A stretch of DNA of 64,000 bases from NCBI GenBank assembly GCA_036741775.1, contig DAINRQ010000025.1:4902-68901 (forward strand), read 5' to 3'. This document shows, one piece after another, positions 42,156 through 49,904 of this stretch. Source of the stretch: JAJKIV01 sp036741775 (GTDB taxonomy: Bacteria; Gemmatimonadota; Gemmatimonadetes; Gemmatimonadales; Gemmatimonadaceae). The stretch's first letter is position 1; each line of letters starts with the position of its first letter. Position numbers and translations under genes: made by a program. The notes under the pieces were generated by a model, which did not search any database, had not been told where the DNA came from, and saw only the letters and a program-made list of their open reading frames with translations.

Positions 42156-43215
42156 CGTGACCTCGCTTGGCGGCAGCGAGAAACTGCGTGCCCGCAATGA
42201 CGAGCGTTTCGGGGTCCGCACCGACTCTGGCGAGCGCGATGACGCGATCGGCGTCCTGCCGGAATCGCCTCACCACTTCCACGCAGGGCAGTTCCGGAAG
42301 ACCGTCGTACGCCACCTTGGCGTCGCGCTCCTCCTGCTCGGAAACGGCCCACGGTCCCACCAGGCGACGGAGGATGGGTACGTGCACGCGCGGGTCGGCG
42401 AGATACTCGTCGAGCCCATGAATGTTGAACGCGAGAAATCGCTTGCACTCATCGCCGCCGTGGTATCCGTCCCCCCACCCGACGGGCGCGAACTCCTTCA
42501 CCACCGTGAAGGGATCGACGAAATGGCGGAAGTTGTAGTACGCCTCCACGTACGCTGGCCCTTCGCCGCCTGTGGTCGGATGAACGACCGAGCGATAGAC
42601 CTTGGGGTCCGTCTCGAGTACTCGGCTCACGTTCGCGCACATGAAGACGTTCGCGAACTTGTGGTTGCCGGCCATGAACGCTTCGTTCGGACCGTCGCGT
42701 GTAGGAATCGGATGGGAGCCGAGGAGCGCGAGCGAATCGTGCGTGACCGCGGTGCCGAGGCTGTGGGCGAGGACAGAGGCTTCGTCGATGCCGCCGTCGT
42801 CCTTCGCTTTCTGCAGCTCGACCGCGATGGCCTCGCGGACCCGCAGCCGGACCTCGGCGGTGACGATCGAGAAGAACCGGTAGAGCACGACGTCCACGAC
42901 GTGGGACCAGAAGAAGTTGTTCTCTTCCTCATCCGCGCGCTCCAGCCAGCCGAGCACGTTCGGGATGCTGACGCCGAACTCGGCAGCCTTGGTCCGCAGG
43001 TCTTCGCTCGTCTTCCCCCACTTCTTCATGTACTTCGCGAAGACGGCGTCGTAGGTCACCGGGACGATCGATACGTGCTGGTCCAGGGTACCGTTCTGCT
43101 CGAACCACCGATACTGGTATGTCGTCGAGAAGCCGACGAGCTGTTTCGTGGTGTCGTCAGCCCACGTCGGCTTGTGGCGACCCATCCCGTGCACGAGGAG
43201 CAACAGTCTTGGCAT
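42139..43215 (-). CDS. Alpha/beta-hydrolase-fold protein
   Basis: The 358-residue cytoplasmic protein opens with an oxyanion-type LLLLVHGMGRHK and has a nucleophile elbow EASVLAHSLGTAV with Ser152. Between them is an extended insertion (residues 50-130) with helices that could cap the active site or touch a membrane. Later segments (NHKFANVFMCANVSRVL, YYNFRHFVDPFTVVKEFAPV) probably carry the acid and base (an Asp in FVDP and a His further on). It resembles predicted lipase/esterase effectors more than metabolic hydrolases. It overlaps the downstream secreted-protein gene by 17 bases. Substrate unknown. Confidence 0.65.
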   Translation of the reverse strand: MPRLLLLVHGMGRHKPTWADDTTKQLVGFSTTYQYRWFEQNGTLDQHVSIVPVTYDAVFAKYMKKWGKTSEDLRTKAAEFGVSIPNVLGWLERADEEENNFFWSHVVDVVLYRFFSIVTAEVRLRVREAIAVELQKAKDDGGIDEASVLAHSLGTAVTHDSLALLGSHPIPTRDGPNEAFMAGNHKFANVFMCANVSRVLETDPKVYRSVVHPTTGGEGPAYVEAYYNFRHFVDPFTVVKEFAPVGWGDGYHGGDECKRFLAFNIHGLDEYLADPRVHVPILRRLVGPWAVSEQEERDAKVAYDGLPELPCVEVVRRFRQDADRVIALARVGADPETLVIAGTQFLAAAKRGHDECMS

Positions 43216-43291
43216 GCATTCCTCTCGAAAGGCTACGTCGGAGCGTAGCCTCTATTAGCTCAATCCGGCGCGAGAGGCCAGTCTCCGATGT

Positions 43292-43599
43292 GTCATTCCG
43301 AGCGTGGCGAGGAATCGCCGTCGTCCCTATCGAGGGCTCGGGTCCCTCTAGCGGGAGGAGGAAGAAAACCAGACGCAGATTGCGCGGATTTCGCAGAAGA
43401 ACGCAGATTCTCCCTCTATCAGGACGGTGGCTACTCTCGCGCGGCAGGGCTTCTGGGTAGACGGCTTCTGCGAAATCAGCGAAATCTGCGGCCATCTGCG
43501 TCAGGTCTTCTCAGACTATCCCGGGAGAGGGGCCGAGCGCTCTAGCGGGATGCCTGCGATTCCTCGGCTGCGCCGCTGCGCGGCTCCGCTCGGAATGAC
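43292..43599. repeat. Composite repeat: one element nested in another
   Basis: Outer termini are GTCATTCCGAGCG (43292) and CGCTCGGAATGAC (ends 43599). The family centre appears twice (CCCTCTAGCGGGA near 43348, CTCTAGCGGGATG near 43540), split by a second inverted-repeat unit (about 43371-43517) whose arms contain GCGGATTTCGCAGAA and TTCTGCGAAATCAGCG. The flanking space, 43216-43693, holds no gene. Confidence 0.75.
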
Positions 43600-43693
43600 A
43601 AGCAGAGGGCTTGGGCGATGGGCTGGCGCGACGTAGCATACCGCAGCCGAGCGACGTTGCTCGTGCCACTGGACCTAGAGGGAGTCGCCGGCC

Positions 43694-44359
43694 GTGAATG
43701 ACCTGCTGACCGACGTCGAGGTGCGCGTCCTCGGCTCGCTCATCGAGAAGGAGACGACGACGCCGGACTATTATCCGCTGTCGCTCAATGCGCTCACGAA
43801 CGCATGCAACCAGACGTCGAACCGTGATCCCGTGGTGCATTACGATGAGGGAACGGTTGCGAAGGCGATCGAGACGCTGCGCGTCCGGTCGCTCGTGCGC
43901 GCCGTGCAGCAGAGCGGCTCACGGGTGACGAAGTACCGCCACCTCGTTGGCGAGACGATGGGGCTCACGGCGCGGTACGCCGCGGTGCTGGGAGTGTTGA
44001 TGCTTCGGGGTCCGCAGACGCTCGCCGAGCTCCGAACGCGGGCGAGCCGGCTCGCGAGCCTCGAGAGCCTCGATGAAGTCGAGTCCGCACTGAACGCGAT
44101 GATGGAGCGCCAGCCGACGCCGCTCGTGGTCCGCTTACCTCGTCGTCCCGGACAGAAGGAGACGCGTTATGCACACCTCCTGGCGGGTGAGGTGACGTAC
44201 GACGTGCCGGACGCGCCTGACGAGCGCGAGGTCCCGTCCAGTCCTCGTGCGGCGCAATCCGACCGGCTCGGCGCGCTCGAGTCGGAGGTCGCGCAGCTGC
44301 GGCAGGAGGTCGCGGATCTCCGCGGACAGCTCGAGGAGTTCCGCAGGCAATTCGAGTGA
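43694..44359 (+). CDS. yceH: YceH family (DUF480) protein
   Basis: The 221-residue protein matches YceH throughout. LTDVEVRVLGSLIEKETTTP, YYPLSLNALTNACNQTSNRD and VVHYDEGTVAKAIETLRVRS form the first winged helix. VLMLRGPQTLAELRTRASRL and LPRRPGQKETRYAHLLAG form the second. A C-terminal coiled coil follows (RLGALESEVAQLRQEVADLR). YceH proteins are two-winged-helix, probably DNA-binding regulators of unresolved function. The gene stands alone between repeats and the DUF481 gene. Confidence 0.92.
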   Translation: MNDLLTDVEVRVLGSLIEKETTTPDYYPLSLNALTNACNQTSNRDPVVHYDEGTVAKAIETLRVRSLVRAVQQSGSRVTKYRHLVGETMGLTARYAAVLGVLMLRGPQTLAELRTRASRLASLESLDEVESALNAMMERQPTPLVVRLPRRPGQKETRYAHLLAGEVTYDVPDAPDEREVPSSPRAAQSDRLGALESEVAQLRQEVADLRGQLEEFRRQFE

Positions 44360-44456
44360 CCAGACGTTAGGCTCCGTCGGCGCATCGGCGGCCACTCGGT
44401 CCGCATCGACGTGCGACGAGCGCGATGCGTTTTAGTCTGTCGAGTACTGTCACGCC

Positions 44457-45218
44457 TCAGAACGCGATCTGCAGCCCCGATGTGAAGAACCGGTCCGTCT
44501 TCTCAACGCCGGGATCGGTGCGGTTGTCGAATCGCACCACGTATCCGAGCTTGATCGCAAGCCGGCGCGACAGGGGTGCCACGAGGTTCGCCTCGCCGTT
44601 CACACGATAGTCCCCGCCGGTCTCGAGGTTCGGGAGATATTCCACGCGTTCCTCGAAGTATGCGTTCTCGCGAAACGTGAAGCGGTAGAGCTCCGCGACG
44701 CGGCCGGCGAGGAAGTCGTCGCTCACGCCGTCGAGGTCCCGCTGCTGCACGAACTGCCCACCCAGCTCGGACGTTAGGCGGTGCTTGGGACGGTCGATCG
44801 CCATGTAGCTGAGCCCGAGCCCTTCCTCGAAGCGCCGCCCGATATTCGCGAACCGGTTGCGGTCGTAGTTGACGAGCCCGTAGAGCGAGAGCCGGCCACG
44901 CGGCTTCCAGTCACCGCGGACGCCTGCCGCGAACAGATTCGCGCTTTCCTCGCCGTCGGTCGTGCCGTTGATGACGTTCACGAACTGCGCCCACAGGTAA
45001 TGCGGCCGCTTCCACTCGAGCCGCTCCGTGACGCTGAGTGACGTCACGTCGGTGTTGCCACTGGCGTCGAGGTAGGCGATGGCCGCAGTGACGTTGAGAG
45101 GTTTGGCCGTGTCTGCGGCCGCTGACTGAGCGACTGCGGCCGCGGGCGCGGCGATGAGGGCAAGGGTCGCGCACCGAAGTGCGCCGATTGCGCGGCGGCA
45201 GCGGGTCGAGAGAGACAT
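44457..45218 (-). CDS. DUF481 family outer-membrane protein
   Basis: ATG 45218 starts a 253-residue precursor with a signal peptide (ATLALIAAPAAAVAQ). The mature chain is a beta-barrel of the DUF481 (YdiY-like) family: an opening VTAAIAYLDASGNTDVTSLS, alternating strands such as GRLSLYGLVNYDRNRFANIG and RLAIKLGYVVRFDNRTDPGV, and a terminal FFTSGLQIAF ending in Phe as barrel-assembly substrates do. Role unknown, often induced by acid or salt in relatives. The open frame extends upstream to 45698, but those residues belong to an unrelated permease fragment. Confidence 0.85.
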   Translation of the reverse strand: MSLSTRCRRAIGALRCATLALIAAPAAAVAQSAAADTAKPLNVTAAIAYLDASGNTDVTSLSVTERLEWKRPHYLWAQFVNVINGTTDGEESANLFAAGVRGDWKPRGRLSLYGLVNYDRNRFANIGRRFEEGLGLSYMAIDRPKHRLTSELGGQFVQQRDLDGVSDDFLAGRVAELYRFTFRENAYFEERVEYLPNLETGGDYRVNGEANLVAPLSRRLAIKLGYVVRFDNRTDPGVEKTDRFFTSGLQIAF

Positions 45219-45329
45219 ACGGACGCGAGAAAAGGGGATCGGTGGACCGAACGCGGGCGTCTGTGAATCTAGCGGTCGCTCGCGCCCTGGCTCGCCTCGC
45301 GCTCGTACAGCCCGCGCACCACCGCCGGC

Positions 45330-45452
45330 TCGCCTAGCGCCCGTGGCAGCGCCTATGCCGAGCGCGATGGTCGTGACGGCCACGACGACGAACATGCGGC
45401 GGCGCCCGAGCGCGCGGACCGCGAAGCGGAGATCCCGGAGAATGGCGGACAT
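45330..45452 (-). pseudogene. N-terminal fragment of an ADOP-type ABC permease
   Basis: Codons from an ATG at 45452 read ILRDLRFAVRALGRRRMFVV then VVAVTTIALGIGAATGA, the characteristic first membrane segment of ADOP/MacB-like permeases (usually DLRFALRSLRRRPGFT..ALGIGANTA). The rest of an 800-residue permease is absent; a frame-shifted tail runs into the DUF481 leader. Decayed remnant. Confidence 0.5.
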
Positions 45453-45621
45453 GAGCCGGCCGGCTGGAAGTAGTCGTGGGTTCGACAGCCAGCGGGCCCG
45501 GCGGGTTCGTGGTCGGGCGCGCTTGTCCACAGGGCCGCGGCATCCGGCACCGGCTATCTTCCGCGCGACCAGACGCCCGCGCGCAGAGACCGTCAGCGGA
45601 CAGGAGAGACGATTGAGTGGT

Positions 45622-46662
45622 ATGACGTGCACCGCGGCCGACTGTCCATGCGCCGAGTTTCGCGAGCTCGGCCCGGCCGTGAAATCGCTGGTTGGCAATC
45701 AGCGGGGTACGGACAGCCTCGTGATTCCGCTGGTGGCCGGCACGCTCGCGCATTGCGTGCTCGTGAGTGCTCGGCGGCATCGCGTGACACTCACGGGAAC
45801 GTCCGTCGCATCCCTCGCGGAACACGCGCGGCTCATCCTGAAGCTCGCCGATATGGCAGATGCTCCCGAGAGCTGGGAACGCGATCGCGACGCATTCGCC
45901 ACCGTCTCGAACTTCGTTCTGGCAGGCTGGGATGCACTCCTCGAGTGGGTGCCGGAGTACTACGTCCCGGTCGTGGCCGAGTGGAAGGATCCGACGACCG
46001 CGGGGTTGATCGAGGCGGCTCGGGCGTGGGTGGATCGGACGCAGAAGCGCACGCTCACGGAGCTGGTGTTGTTCTCGGCCGAGGTCGCGAACCGCCTCGT
46101 GCCGACGAAACCCGAGCCGCTGGCCATCATGGCCAAGCCGATGCGGCCGATTCGTGTGGAGCTTGCGGCGCGCCTCCGGGGGAGAAAGCTCGACACGTGG
46201 CCGCGGGTGCTTCGCGCGTCGGTGCACGACTGGCATACCGACGCGCTCGAGACTCTGCTGTTCGACTACGCGACCGCCGGCAACCTGCCGCCCAGCGTGG
46301 ACACGACGCTCCAGGAGGAACGGGCGCGGCACGGCGGCGAGTCCGTCTCCACGGTGGAGGATGACCCGCCCGCCGAAGTCCCGGACATCGAGCCACGAGA
46401 GCGGGAGCCGCTCGGCGCTGACGTCGAGGCGCTGTTGAGCGATGCCATCGCACACCTCGACCGCGCGGAGGCCCGGTCACGCGCGATCGAGGCGAAACGC
46501 CTCGAGCTCGTAGATCGGTACGCGATCCTGCAGGGACGCATCGACCGCCTAACGACCGACCTCGCCAGCGCTCGGCACGAGATTACCGGGCTCCGGTCGG
46601 AGCTCGCGGCCGTGCGCCGGGAGCGTGACGAGCTGGCTGGCCGCATCGTGTCAAACGATTGA
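45622..46662 (+). CDS. Unknown protein with C-terminal coiled coil
   Basis: GGAGA precedes both a TTG (45613) and this ATG (45622); the ATG is kept. The 346-residue soluble protein starts MTCTAADCPCAEF with three closely spaced Cys residues that could bind metal. A helical domain (TSVASLAEHARLILKLADMA, FATVSNFVLAGWDALLEWVP) and a second one (VELAARLRGRKLDTWPRVLR, VHDWHTDALETLLFDYATAG) follow. Residues 265-345 form an acidic then coiled-coil tail (SDAIAHLDRAEARSRAIEAK, LASARHEITGLRSELAAVRR). No known family recognised. Confidence 0.55.
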   Translation: MTCTAADCPCAEFRELGPAVKSLVGNQRGTDSLVIPLVAGTLAHCVLVSARRHRVTLTGTSVASLAEHARLILKLADMADAPESWERDRDAFATVSNFVLAGWDALLEWVPEYYVPVVAEWKDPTTAGLIEAARAWVDRTQKRTLTELVLFSAEVANRLVPTKPEPLAIMAKPMRPIRVELAARLRGRKLDTWPRVLRASVHDWHTDALETLLFDYATAGNLPPSVDTTLQEERARHGGESVSTVEDDPPAEVPDIEPREREPLGADVEALLSDAIAHLDRAEARSRAIEAKRLELVDRYAILQGRIDRLTTDLASARHEITGLRSELAAVRRERDELAGRIVSND

Positions 46663-46666
46663 AGGC

Positions 46667-46694
46667 ATCGGCTATCAGCCGTCAGCTATCAGCA
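46667..46694. repeat. Short tandem repeat unit
   Basis: Contains GGCTATCAGCCGTCAGCTAT CAGC-type units matching the sequence next to the gap at 41067. This is the second copy in the window of a low-complexity multi-copy repeat. Confidence 0.55.
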
Positions 46695-46755
46695 AGGCAC
46701 ACGGGCCGGGCCCACGGTCGCGCGTACCGGTCCGGTGCACGGCCGACATGCCGAG

Positions 46756-46974
46756 GGGGATACGGATTGTGCGGATGGAACGGATCGGGGCGGATCGCTC
46801 CGCGCGGGGGAGAGTCGATCGCGCAACGACCAAATTGGAATGGGGCACGGCCCGTGGCGGACAGTGGCGTCCCGGGCGGCCGTTCCCCCTCTTGATTCGG
46901 CTCGTTGGGCGAGGGCGCGTCCGGCCTCGGAGCGATCTGTAGAATCCGCCCCATCCGCATGATCCGTATACCCC
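46756..46974. repeat. MITE-like element with long terminal inverted repeats (third family)
   Basis: Left end GGGGATACGGATTGTGCGGAT-like, right end ATCCGCATGATCCGTATACC then CC: about 20-base imperfect inverted termini bounding 219 bases. Subterminal GATCGGGGCGGAT and ATCCGCCCC also pair. No coding capacity. It occupies most of the 470-base gene-free stretch 46663-47134. Confidence 0.6.
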
Positions 46975-47134
46975 TTCACGGAGCGCGGCCTTGTCGAGCG
47001 GGGCGTCGCGCGCCGCGAGCCCAACGTCGCCGTTCACGTGCCTATCGAAACCACCGTGATCGACCACTAGAATCAACTGCAACAGCACACGACACCACGG
47101 AACTCACGCGGGACTACACCTTACGGAGAGTCAA

Positions 47135-47377
47135 ATGGCAGAAGACGATCTCAGAGCGGAGCTCGAGCGGCTGCGCCAGGAGAACGAGGCACTCAAGAAA
47201 GGGGCGACCCGTGGGGTGTCGCTCAAGGTGAGCGAGAAGGGTGGCGTCTCGGTCTACGGACTCGGGCGATTCCCCGTCACGCTGTACAAGGAGCAGTGGA
47301 CCAAGCTGCTGGACATGGCTGACGAGATTCGCGCGTTCATCAAGACGAACGAATCGCAGCTCAAGGCGAAGGAGTGA
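47135..47377 (+). CDS. Small conserved coiled-coil protein
   Basis: An 80-residue protein with ribosome-binding GGAG upstream. Residues 4-22 are an acidic heptad helix (DDLRAELERLRQENEALKKG), then a small beta domain (VSLKVSEKGGVSVYGLGRFP) and an amphipathic helix (WTKLLDMADEIRAFIKTNES). The core matches a widespread family of unknown function found in many phyla as short stand-alone genes. Its end is 14 bases from the convergent TIR gene. Confidence 0.75.
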   Translation: MAEDDLRAELERLRQENEALKKGATRGVSLKVSEKGGVSVYGLGRFPVTLYKEQWTKLLDMADEIRAFIKTNESQLKAKE

Positions 47378-47391
47378 CCGGGTGCACCGCG

Positions 47392-48924
47392 TCAGCGTCG
47401 ACGCGGCCGCACGATCACGTCGCTCGAACCGTCGGCTCGCCGTAGCACCGACACGATCCGGCGCGGTGTGAGGGCGAGTGAGCGCACGGCGGCGCGGGGC
47501 TCGTCGAGCACCCGCGCCGATCCTGCGCTGTCGAGGACGAACACCTGCGCGCGAACCGGCGTACTGTCGGGCGCGCCACTCTCGATGTTGAACGCGACCA
47601 CGAGGCCAGTGCTGTCGGTCTCGATCAGATGATAGGGGAACGTGCCGGCATCACCGCGCTCGACCGGAAAGGGCGGCCACGTGCGCTCGAGCGTGAGCTG
47701 CCTCGCCTGGACGGACACCTCCTGCAGCGCGTTCTCGCAGGAGAGGAAGAGCGGGTTCCCACGAGAGCTCGCGGCGATGTCCGTGGCACACGCCACGATG
47801 CGCCGCTCGCGCCCATCGAACCGGTCGATCCGCAGCATCGGGTCGACGAAGTGATATAGCACGCCCGGGTTCCCGCGCGCACGCACCCCCCAGATCTGCT
47901 CGCCGACGCGTCGAAGGCGAACGCCCATCGCCTCGCGGCCGAACCCCGCCGTATCTACCGTCCAGGTCACCACATCCCATCGCTTGTCGATCCGGTATCG
48001 AAGCATTGTCGGTTCGCCGTCCCGGTCGCCGGTGGTCATCCAGACACCCAGGCGGTGCGGCTGGACGGACTCGATGTCGCCCGACGGCCGGGGTGGGTTG
48101 GTGACGTCGCGAGGAGGCGCGACTGCCGATGGATCGAGCAGGGCACTGTCCACGACGTGCAATCGCTTCGCGTCGATCATCATGATGCCGTCGCGCCCGC
48201 GCGTGACGACGAGCAGGTGCGACGGCGTTCGCGTCATCGAGACAGGCTCGCCCATGAGCTCGAGCGGGGTGCCAACCTGCGCCCCTCCGTCCGTGAACTG
48301 GACCAGTCGTGGCGGGTTGGTTGCCGCGATGACGAACCCGCTATCCACGAGTGGAGCGGCCGCGCGCGCCTGCTGTCGTACGTCGGCAGGGAGGCGTTCG
48401 CGCGCGATGCGCGTCAGCCCGGTCTCACGCGCGAGCCAGGCGAGCGCCGCAATGGCGACGACGCACACGACCGCCACGACGCCGCGTGGTGAGCGTACCC
48501 GGCGCCAAATGCGCGGTCCGAACCGTCGCGCCTGCTCCATGCGCTCCACCTGATGCACCGCCTCGGCGACGATGTCGCCGCGCGGCGTCAGGATGTTCAC
48601 GGCGCGCACGTACGCCGGGATGGTCGCGATGTCGGTGGGCTTGACCATCACGGGCAGCACACGACCGCCCGCGTGTGGCCACCGCCGCTCGGCGAGACCG
48701 AGCTCGGTGAGCGTGTAGCGTCCTGTCTGAACCGACGCCGGGGTGACGAAGAAAACGAACAGGTCCGACTCGCCGATCGCCCGCGTGATCGCTTGATCGT
48801 ACTCGAAGCCCGCCTCGAGATCCGCGCGGTCGAAGAAGACGTCGTGCCCATGGCCCAGCAGGGCATGATTCACCCGCTCGGCGACGGCTCGTTCCTCGGA
48901 CGGGTAACTGAGGAAAATCTTCAC
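47392..48924 (-). CDS. TIR domain, membrane helix and propeller-like C-terminus
   Basis: Residues 1-130 are a TIR domain: MKIFLSYPSEERAVAERVNH, GHDVFFDRADLEAGFEYDQA, ESDLFVFFVTPASVQTGRYT and the putative catalytic Glu74 in TLTELGLAERRW. Bacterial TIR domains of this kind cleave NAD+ or make signalling ADP-ribose variants. One membrane helix follows (residues 147-165, RGVVAVVCVVAIAALAWLA). The C-terminal 340 residues are beta-rich, with four to seven blade-like repeats (PSHLLVVTRGRDGIMMIDAK, PHRLGVWMTTGDRDG), presumably extracytoplasmic. A membrane-anchored TIR with an outside sensor is unusual. It is divergent from, and probably functionally tied to, the cluster beginning at 49139. Confidence 0.8.
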   Translation of the reverse strand: MKIFLSYPSEERAVAERVNHALLGHGHDVFFDRADLEAGFEYDQAITRAIGESDLFVFFVTPASVQTGRYTLTELGLAERRWPHAGGRVLPVMVKPTDIATIPAYVRAVNILTPRGDIVAEAVHQVERMEQARRFGPRIWRRVRSPRGVVAVVCVVAIAALAWLARETGLTRIARERLPADVRQQARAAAPLVDSGFVIAATNPPRLVQFTDGGAQVGTPLELMGEPVSMTRTPSHLLVVTRGRDGIMMIDAKRLHVVDSALLDPSAVAPPRDVTNPPRPSGDIESVQPHRLGVWMTTGDRDGEPTMLRYRIDKRWDVVTWTVDTAGFGREAMGVRLRRVGEQIWGVRARGNPGVLYHFVDPMLRIDRFDGRERRIVACATDIAASSRGNPLFLSCENALQEVSVQARQLTLERTWPPFPVERGDAGTFPYHLIETDSTGLVVAFNIESGAPDSTPVRAQVFVLDSAGSARVLDEPRAAVRSLALTPRRIVSVLRRADGSSDVIVRPRRR

Positions 48925-49021
48925 ATCCTTCCGCGCAATGGCGCCTCCGGGACGTCGTCGGTTGCACGACGTTATAACGGCGCACGGCCACTAACGCCAG
49001 CGCGCCCGAGGTGACATAGCG

Positions 49022-49038
49022 TATGGGAACTCCCCATA
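49022..49038. promoter_or_regulatory. Inverted repeat in the TIR/amidase divergent promoter region
   Basis: TATGGG-AACTC-CCCATA is a 6-bp perfect inverted repeat in the 214-base intergenic region from which the TIR gene and the amidase-led cluster diverge; a shared operator is possible. Confidence 0.35.
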
Positions 49039-49138
49039 GGATGGAGGCCAAGCTTCCCGATGATGTGTATGTTGTGGCGGTCAACGCGATCCGTCACTCA
49101 GTCACCCGCGGGCTTGGGACAGCCCGGAGAGGCGAATC

Positions 49139-49894
49139 ATGACAACCCCAATCACCTGGATCGGCAGTCCGCACCGCTATAAGGGCCGCGAGGGATTCCG
49201 GCCGGAAGCGGTCGTCATTCACATCATCGAGGGCTCTCTCGCCGCGGCCGACAGCTGGTTCCTGGCGCCGGAGTCGAAGGTGTCGGCGCACTACGGAGTG
49301 GGTCGAAGCGGCGAGGTGCACCAGTACGTGGGGGAGGCCGACACCGCCTTCCACGCCGGTCGCGTGTGGAAAGCGAAATGGCGCCGGCTCAAGCCGAGGG
49401 TGAACCCGAACCTCTACACCATCGGTATCGAGCACGAGGGACGCGGCGCGAGCGCGTGGCCCGACGCGATGTACGAGTCGAGCGCCCGGCTCATCGCGGA
49501 CGTGTGCACGCGCTGGTCGATCCCCATCGATCGCGATCACATCGTGGGGCATCGGGAGATCTACGGCCGCAAGACGTGTCCTAACGACGCGGTCGATCTG
49601 CGCCGGCTCATCGCGATGGCGCGCCGCGCCGCAGTCGCGCCCGAGCGGTACAACTTCATCCCCGAGGTGGGAAGCATACGCACGCGATCGGGGCTCAACG
49701 TCCGGCGAAACGCCCCGACGACCGCCGCGCGAGTGGTCCGCGTCGCTGCTCCGGACGAGCTACTCGATTTCGTCGGCTGGTCGAGCAACGGGATGAGCGT
49801 AAACGGGAACCCGCACTGGTATCGCGACCCAAACGGGGATTACTTCTGGGCCGGCGCGACGACGCGACCGATTCCCGGCGTCGCGGATCAATAA
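49139..49894 (+). CDS. N-acetylmuramoyl-L-alanine amidase with SH3b domain
   Basis: ATG 49139 has GGAGAGG 7 bases upstream. Residues 1-165 are an Amidase_2 (PGRP-like) domain: zinc ligands His28 in AVVIHIIEG, a later His in DHIVGHREIYG and Cys in KTCPNDAVDL. HYGVGRSGEVHQYVGEADTA and the FHAGR and YTIGIEHEG segments complete it. Residues 177-251 form an SH3b-like domain (TRSGLNVRRNAPTTAARVVR). No signal peptide, so it is an intracellular enzyme that could cut peptidoglycan only after lysis or delivery; alternatively a sensor of wall fragments. First gene of the putative conflict cluster; 10 bases separate it from the next. Confidence 0.85.
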   Translation: MTTPITWIGSPHRYKGREGFRPEAVVIHIIEGSLAAADSWFLAPESKVSAHYGVGRSGEVHQYVGEADTAFHAGRVWKAKWRRLKPRVNPNLYTIGIEHEGRGASAWPDAMYESSARLIADVCTRWSIPIDRDHIVGHREIYGRKTCPNDAVDLRRLIAMARRAAVAPERYNFIPEVGSIRTRSGLNVRRNAPTTAARVVRVAAPDELLDFVGWSSNGMSVNGNPHWYRDPNGDYFWAGATTRPIPGVADQ

Positions 49895-49904
49895 CCCCGA
49901 GACC

